Source: JAFGED01 sp034430835 (GTDB taxonomy: Bacteria; Chloroflexota; Anaerolineae; B4-G1). From it: a stretch of DNA of 6,795 nt. Below the pieces are notes generated by a model. It was not told the origin of the DNA. It saw only the letters and a list, made by a program, of their open reading frames with translations, and searched no databases. Where the stretch lies: assembly GCA_034430835.1 (NCBI GenBank), contig DAOUDX010000239.1, forward strand, positions 1-6,795, given 5' to 3'. Of the stretch, positions 6,502-6,795 are shown piece after piece; position 1 is the first letter of the stretch; each line of letters begins with the position of its first letter. The position numbers and the translations under genes were made by a program.

Positions 6502-6795
6502 GTCGCAACCTCCTGGCTTGCGACTGTCATCGGCGCTTCAAACACCGACCCAGTAATACGGGTGATCTCCCGAGCTTCCTCCAACAGCCTCATCCAGCGG
6601 ATGTTGTAGTAGCGAGGATTGTCAAAGTCAGTATAACTGTACTGCTCGATCCTACGTACCATATCCTGCACTGACTCTTCCACCGTCACCACTGGCCTGA
6701 AAGCCAGGACCCGTTCGATCTTTCGCGCAGAGACTCGGTAACTGCGGACACCTCGATATCCATAATCGGGACGGATATCCACGTCGATCCCTGAA
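6498..6795 (-). CDS. NAD-dependent nucleotide-sugar epimerase/dehydratase, C-terminal part only
   Basis: The frame is open from the right edge and ends in TGA at 6498-6500, giving 98 residues of C-terminus; the Rossmann domain lies outside the window. The visible part contains RPDYGYRGVRSYRVSARKIE followed by RVLAFRP and a TVEESVQDMVRRI helix. This matches the substrate-domain end of extended SDR sugar-nucleotide enzymes, where a [D/R]xRxYRVxxxKI stretch precedes L-x-F-x-P. A later FDNPRYYNIRWM segment is also typical of this group. The end does not look like RmlB, so it is not simply the preceding step of the rhamnose pathway. The reaction (epimerase, dehydratase or reductase) cannot be fixed from this fragment. 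It overlaps the next gene by 4 nt and so heads or continues the same operon. Confidence 0.78.
   Translation of the reverse strand, partial: SGIDVDIRPDYGYRGVRSYRVSARKIERVLAFRPVVTVEESVQDMVRRIEQYSYTDFDNPRYYNIRWMRLLEEAREITRITGSVFEAPMTVASQEVAT

Overview
The window is a stretch of a bacterial cell-surface polysaccharide cluster. All seven genes I can support lie on the minus strand, so transcription runs from high to low coordinates, and the window edges cut the first and last of them. The DNA is moderately GC-rich, with GTG starts, ATGA overlaps and clear Shine-Dalgarno sites. The style of the family-39-like membrane glycosyltransferase and of the small sugar-nucleotide enzymes recalls Chloroflexota (Anaerolineae-like) or similar environmental bacteria. 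That taxonomic guess is weak: there is no rRNA, tRNA or other marker to anchor it.

In transcription order the layout is as follows. (1) The C-terminal 98 residues of an NAD-dependent sugar-nucleotide epimerase/dehydratase (6498-6795). (2) An RmlD-type dTDP-4-dehydrorhamnose reductase (5632-6501). (3) A soluble or membrane-associated family-2 glycosyltransferase of the WbbL/rhamnosyltransferase type (4667-5623, GTG start). (4) A membrane-anchored processive-type family-2 glycosyltransferase with D, DXD, ED and QXXRW signatures (3454-4662). (5) A NodB-fold polysaccharide deacetylase (2530-3450). (6) A WecB-type UDP-GlcNAc 2-epimerase (1349-2533). These six are packed with 4-nt overlaps or gaps of 3-8 nt and surely form one transcription unit. 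After a 255-nt intergenic stretch (1094-1348) comes (7), a multi-spanning GT-C/family-39-like membrane glycosyltransferase. It runs open for 364 codons off the left edge (1-1093). The gap contains a set of mutually complementary short repeats and a 19-codon ORF whose stop overlaps the start of gene 7.

Together the genes make sense as a pathway. RmlD supplies dTDP-L-rhamnose, WecB interconverts UDP-GlcNAc and UDP-ManNAc, and the partial epimerase supplies another nucleotide sugar. The two family-2 enzymes build a glycan from these donors, and the deacetylase probably removes N-acetyl groups from HexNAc residues. The membrane GT-C protein may add a sugar from a polyprenyl-phosphate donor on the outer face of the membrane. 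The synthase/deacetylase pair resembles in logic the NodC-NodB and IcaA-IcaB pairs, but the product cannot be read from the sequence. I found no mobile element, CRISPR array, tRNA or rRNA, and no convincing sign of a wholly new system.
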